Assembly: GCA_029931535.1 (NCBI GenBank)
Contig: JAQPZY010001190.1
Location: 186,001 to 250,000, forward strand
Origin: Margaritifera margaritifera
Lineage: Eukaryota; Mollusca; Bivalvia; Unionida; Margaritiferidae
Direction: 5' to 3'
DNA: 64,000 nucleotides
Shown: in pieces, positions 26,743 to 32,700 of the stretch
Position numbering within the stretch: the first letter of the stretch is position 1
Layout of the letters: each line of letters starts with the position of its first letter
Translations under genes and position numbers: made by a program
The notes under the pieces: generated by a model
Database searches by the model: none
Told to the model about the DNA's origin: nothing
What the model saw: the letters and a program-made list of their open reading frames with translations, nothing else

Positions 26743-29700
26743 ATAAAATGTTACATTTAACATACATGTACATAGTACCTATTCAAACCAAGGAAATCAT
26801 GATTGGTGATATGGTATGCAGCAACAGCAAAAAAAAACAACTGACTTAATTTCATAAAAAGAATTATGGTCTACTTGGAAATAACATGTCAATCTGCTGG
26901 GCATGCTGCAATTTTGAACTCTGAATAGGACCCGTCTCCACACCCACCCCTTTCCATTAGAAGAATACCCCCAAATTTGTTTTAATCATAATCCGTGAAA
27001 ATGCCATTATTGTCAGACCCATTTAAAATCTGCACTTACATAAATTAATTTACACTTTATAACAGGTGATTCTCTAAAACAAAATTTCTTAAACATTTTA
27101 TTTGATTGGACTCGTTTGTGAAAATTCAGCCATTAGTTAAACTAAGTTTCTGACCTCTAAATTGATAATGATGGAGGTAATTGTCGCATTAAAAAAGGTT
27201 AGATGAGTACACAAAAAATAATGTTCCACCTTGATATTCAAACCATGTTCTTCTGCATGACTGGTATGCTCTGCCACAAGAGCTATCGACTACTGGTACT
27301 GACATTGATGGATTCAACGTGTATATTAGCTTTTGCTGTCTTGCTTGAGGTTGATGTGTTATTGTTCCTTTCTTCACTGATCATTGTAATAATTTTACCT
27401 ATATTTTTATTTTTATCATTTTCTTTGAAAAACACATTTCTTATGCAGTGGACACAGCCCATTTTTTATAGTACACTTGAAGATGATCTTTTTGTTGTGT
27501 ACTCCTCTGTACTACAGTACAGTACAGCCCCCACTTTTATATTGTTACAGTTGGAAGAGAGATTGACTGTATAAAATATTTTATAAGGTACCTTGACTTT
27601 TTATTGTGCCCTGTATATAATAGTCAGTTTTACTTCAGGATGTGTGTGTGTTTGTGTGTGTGTGTCTGTGTGTGTGTATGCATGCACACACATGTGCATG
27701 CGTGTGTGTGTGGGTGAAGAAATGTACTACAAGGAGATTATATGTTGGTAATTTGCCCCACATTGATAGGTTGTCTCATAACAATTGAATATTAAATTAA
27801 ATCCTTTCATTATACTTGATTTGTAAGCAACAATACATAAACTTACCTTCCTACTAGTTATAACATCCAGTGGGCTGATATTGAAATATTAAGTATGGTA
27901 TCTAATGTGCCCCCCATTTCAGGATTGCCACCCTGTTCAGTTAAGAGTGTCATCTAGCTACAGACAAGGAATGGGTGAGGTCCATTAACTATTGCTAGAT
28001 GAGAGATAGACATTTCTACTCATCATCAGAGCATTTTCTACAAGATCATTTTTTTAGTATTGAAATAATACCACATTTTATAGAGTATTCTTCACTCTCT
28101 ATATATCAGTTATACTACATTTTGTAAGTTTTACTGATAAAATAGCAAATTGAAAGTATAATTTTTCAATTTAAAAAATTCACATATGTTGCAAAAGTGT
28201 CCCCATTCCCCCACAAATTTTTTTAACTGAAGCAATGCCACTTTCACCTCACTGGAATCTCTGCATAATTCAAGGGGAAAGTGGAATTCATTTATTATAT
28301 TTAATTTAAATAGGTCACATATGTGGGCAGGTTAAACGCAAAAGAGTGTTCTTGCCAGATTGAGCAGTTAAATAGGTCATATGTGGGCAAGTTAAATGCA
28401 AGAGTGTTGAAAATTGAAATTCCTGAATGGCCAAAATGTAAATAATTAAAAGTATAGTTTTCTGCTTTCTTAGGATATATTAGGATTATATTCTTCAGTT
28501 TTGATTTTGATAATGCAAAAGTATGTAAATAGATATTTTGTTTACTTTGTTTGCGTGCGTAAGTGTTATTTGTTAGTGTTTTCTGCCATGAAAAAGGGAT
28601 CCGTAGATTTCAAAAGCACTTGACATGTTTATCAGACCTCCTGTACTGTGCTTTGTTGTCTTTGTTTTCTCTGTAATTTTTCAAATTTGTAATTTGATAG
28701 ACAATATGGTCTTTTTTCATGTAGGTATGGAGAACCTGTCCAAGATGAAGAACAGACCAATGATATTAATTGGTGGGTGATGCAGATTTTTTCATTGACA
28801 AGTATGTACACTGAAATACATGGACATATAATAATTATAGTCTGTTGGTGCACGTTTATTGAAAGTTGAAAACATGTGAAAAATACAGGAAAAAGTACAA
28901 GACAAATCTAAAAAGTGCCCAGCTTACATAAGATGAATTATAAGTGTATACTCTGGCATGTACATTGTACAATCTGTAAATTTCAAGTTTTAAAATTTTG
29001 TTCTCTGTTATCATCATTTTTGTCTCACCTGCATAAGCATGGTGGGATATAGTAGTCACTTTTCTGCTCTGGCATCAACAAATTTAAAGTTTTCTATTGA
29101 AGTTTTTGAACATCACATATCTTCTACATCATATGCTGCATTCAAGTGAAACTTTTTGATATCACTATAGGTCTAAAGTTTATTCCATGATGTTCCATGA
29201 GTTCTTTCTTGCCTGTCTTATGGTGAACAGAGTTGAAGTTTTGAGTTAAAGTTTATCAGTGGCTGCATTCAACTAAAACTTTAGGATAATATTATGATAG
29301 GTCTAAAGTTTATACACTGATATACTAGGAGTTCCTGTCTTGCCTGTCTCACTGACTTAAGCATTATGGTCAACAATGTTAAAGCTTTGTGTGAAAGTTT
29401 ATGAAATTCAGATACAGGGGGTATACTCACAAGATAAAGATGCAGGGAAGACACCGGGTTCTGTGGAACACTTTTTAACTCTACTGGTCAAAGATCAGAA
29501 TAACGTATATACTTGCGTATAAGCCGATATCAACTGCAAACTGCATAGACCCAGATCTGCCGGCACATAATGTGCTGGCAGATCTGGGTCTATGCAGTTT
29601 GTAAGGACTTATCAGTAGACCAAACAATATAGACCCTGATCTGCCGGCGCATTATTCGCCGGCAGATCAGGTTCTGTGTTGTTTGCATTTGGACCCAGAT

Positions 29701-32700
29701 TATATGCAAGTATAGATGGTAAATGATAATACTTCTATATTGATTTTAGATACAAAAAGAACCAATTAATGTAGTATCAGAAGTTTTCGTGGGGGACCAA
29801 TTTTTGTGGTTTTCATTGTTGCCCCAAACTATGAATTTAAATACCGAAATAAATATTAGCCACATTTGATGATGACGCCCCCACACACACACACACACAC
29901 ACACTCATTTTCTTACTGTGTGTTGTTCCTAGAGATTAAGGAACCTACTAGTATTTCATAAATCAACGTCAATACTGTAATTTGGTAATAAAATATTAGC
30001 TTTTACATGTGTTTGTTTTATTTTAACCCTTTGAAAAAAGAATTACGAAGCATTTTATATTGTTTCAATGCACAGGTGTCAATAAGGTATCCGATAGCTG
30101 TTATTTGCACTCACTGCCTTAAATCGATACGTGAGATAAGTAAGGATAGAGAGAAACGAGAAAAAGCATAAGGTATTCAAACACTAGTAATGTTAAAAAT
30201 GAAAGAAAGAATAATAAAATACTTGTATATGAAAATTAAATTTAATACTTATTCAAATCGATCTTTCACTCAAGTACAACTGTTGTTGACAAATTTAAAT
30301 CCTCCTGAAACCACATTTCATTTTATCCATGCATTTTTAATCCAAAAGAAGAACTATTATTAATGAAACACTATGTATATACACTAATTGCAGCAGAGTA
30401 TTAAAGCTCACACTTAACTGATTTTCTGACAAAGTCACTATCAACATCGTGTCAATCAAGTCTCAAGGTACACACAAATGCTTGTCAGGTAAATAATCAC
30501 CAAATTGCAGAATTAAACCAGTCCAGCTTTCTCCAAACCACTGATAATTAGGTCCCATCTTTCACTAATTGCAGTGTGAGCTGCAATTATCCATTCAGCC
30601 CGAATTGGCATGATTAATGAGGATACAATCAGTGATCGTCACCAGTAATATCTTCCTTTTTTTTGTGATGGCATCCATGACCTGTTTAGCATACCAGTTG
30701 TGGAAGTGTGATTTTAATTCTTCTTTGTACTCCTTTTTTATTGTCAAGTCTACTGGTTGAAGTTGGTCTGTACATGAGGCAGGCACAAACAAATGCGTGA
30801 TTCCACTGTCTTTCAATTAGTTAGCATCTTCTCACATTGATGGGCTCTAAACACATCAAATATTGCCACTGTCTGCTGATTGCATTGAGCAAGGGGCAGC
30901 CGGTCACGTGTATGGACAGTGGTTTAAGTAAGAGATCATACAGGTGTACTTTAATAACTGATTGGCTTAGTGTTGTTGGCTGCGTCAGCTTCCTTTGATG
31001 TTGAGCACTCAGACGAAAACACGGTGTAAGTGATTGATCTTGACGTGTTTTATTTGTGATCATAGAGGCGGTAGTATTGTTTTAGTGTTGTTGACTGCGT
31101 CGGCTTCCATTGATGTTATTCACTTTGACAAAAACACGGTGTAAGTATTGAACTTGTCAGGTCTTTGATTTGTGCTCATACATGTGGTAGTATTGTTATA
31201 AACATTCAAGTGACTGCCATTTGCATCTGCATAGTTTTATTCTTTTTTATTCTTTATTTTGGGTATTTGTAGAGGTTAAACCATGAAATTAAACACTTAG
31301 TAATATGTGAACTTTGACAGGCAAATTCACGAATTTAAGTACCCACGAAAATGTCGTTTTTTACAAAACCATGAAAATTGAGCCCCATGAAAATAAATGA
31401 TACTAGAGTAGTTGAAAAAAGGGTGAGAAAAAAAATGAAGGAAGTAAGAATTAGATCTAGAGCAAAATGGGTTCGAGAGGGGGAAAAATAAAGAAATACT
31501 TGTATAATCTGAAAATAAAAATTATATTAGTAAAATGATGCCAAATCTTGTAAAAAGTGGGCTTATGTGAGAGGCCTGTGATAAAAAGGGAATGAAAGAA
31601 GCTTTATATGGCTAATGTTAGCAACACATGAACTGAAACTGTGCCTGCCTTTACAGACACGTTTTTAAATATTGAATGATCCCAGACCCTAATGATGTGC
31701 TATGTACTAATGTACTATGTACTAATATGTGCAACTGTATGTCTTATACTGCTTGTGTGTGTAACTATTACTGCAGAATTTGATGAATTGCTCTGAAACT
31801 TCGTAGACATTATTGACATCAAGTGAACATGTGCATATTGGTCTGTGATCATGTTCAAATTATTTTTTTTCTTCCAGGGTTATACCCCTCTTTTGGTGTT
31901 ACATATATGTACTATGTACATTGTGTTGCCATATATTTATAAAAAAAAGTTAGCAACATGATAGCTTAGGGATTTTTCTGGTCCTGTTTTGGGCTGAAAT
32001 TTGGCCCCATTCCAAATGCCACAAACTGTCCACTTTTCCCAATTTTAATATAAAAAATTCCCAACCAGAACTTTAAAAAAAATCCATTCTTTTCTATACT
32101 GACTTTGGGACAGAAATTACTACATTCATTGTAGCAAGAGACCTAAAGAAGGCAAGAAAGTAACCTTAGTCAAAATTTTACAGGGTCCATGCTGGACTCT
32201 AAAATTTCGGCAATGTGACTTCTCTTTCCAGCCAGAATAGGACAGAAATAGGGAGAAGTGAGTGTAGAAAGTTAAATAAGGAAATATTTTGTTCAAAATA
32301 GTCACTTAAAGCTTCTGTTTTTGCATATTTTCATGTCAGATGATTTAAATACTGATGAAATACTATAAGAACTTTATAAAAATATTAAAACGTTTCTTAT
32401 TTTTCTTTACTATAATTGTTAAATAACATAAAAAGGCACCTCAGACATAGGTTACTGTTGAAAATCAGCAACAGTTTGCATAATAGAAGTTCTTATTTTA
32501 TATGTTTGTAGGATAAAATATTGGATATAATTAGTAATTTTCTTAGTATTGGAGCTGGACCCATCCAATCATAATTTGTTTAGAGTGGGTTACAAACCTC
32601 AGTACTTGGTTATATAGTCTTTCACATGAATTACTTTCAGTAGGTGCCTTGGGATGGAAGAATACAAGTTTATGGTCTACACAAGTGGAATATTATTCCA

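Larger units (their letters stand above)
25421..28724 (+). other. MOCS1 intron 7, remainder
   Basis: Contains (TC)n at 26686-26738, (TG)n at 27641-27711, a tRNA-like sequence at 27225-27310 and a ~60 bp duplication at 28308-28410 (ggtcatatgtgggca). No host coding sequence seen. Confidence 0.5.

Noticed and set aside
27225..27310. Functional tRNA gene
   Set aside because: A- and B-box words are present but the stems do not pair.
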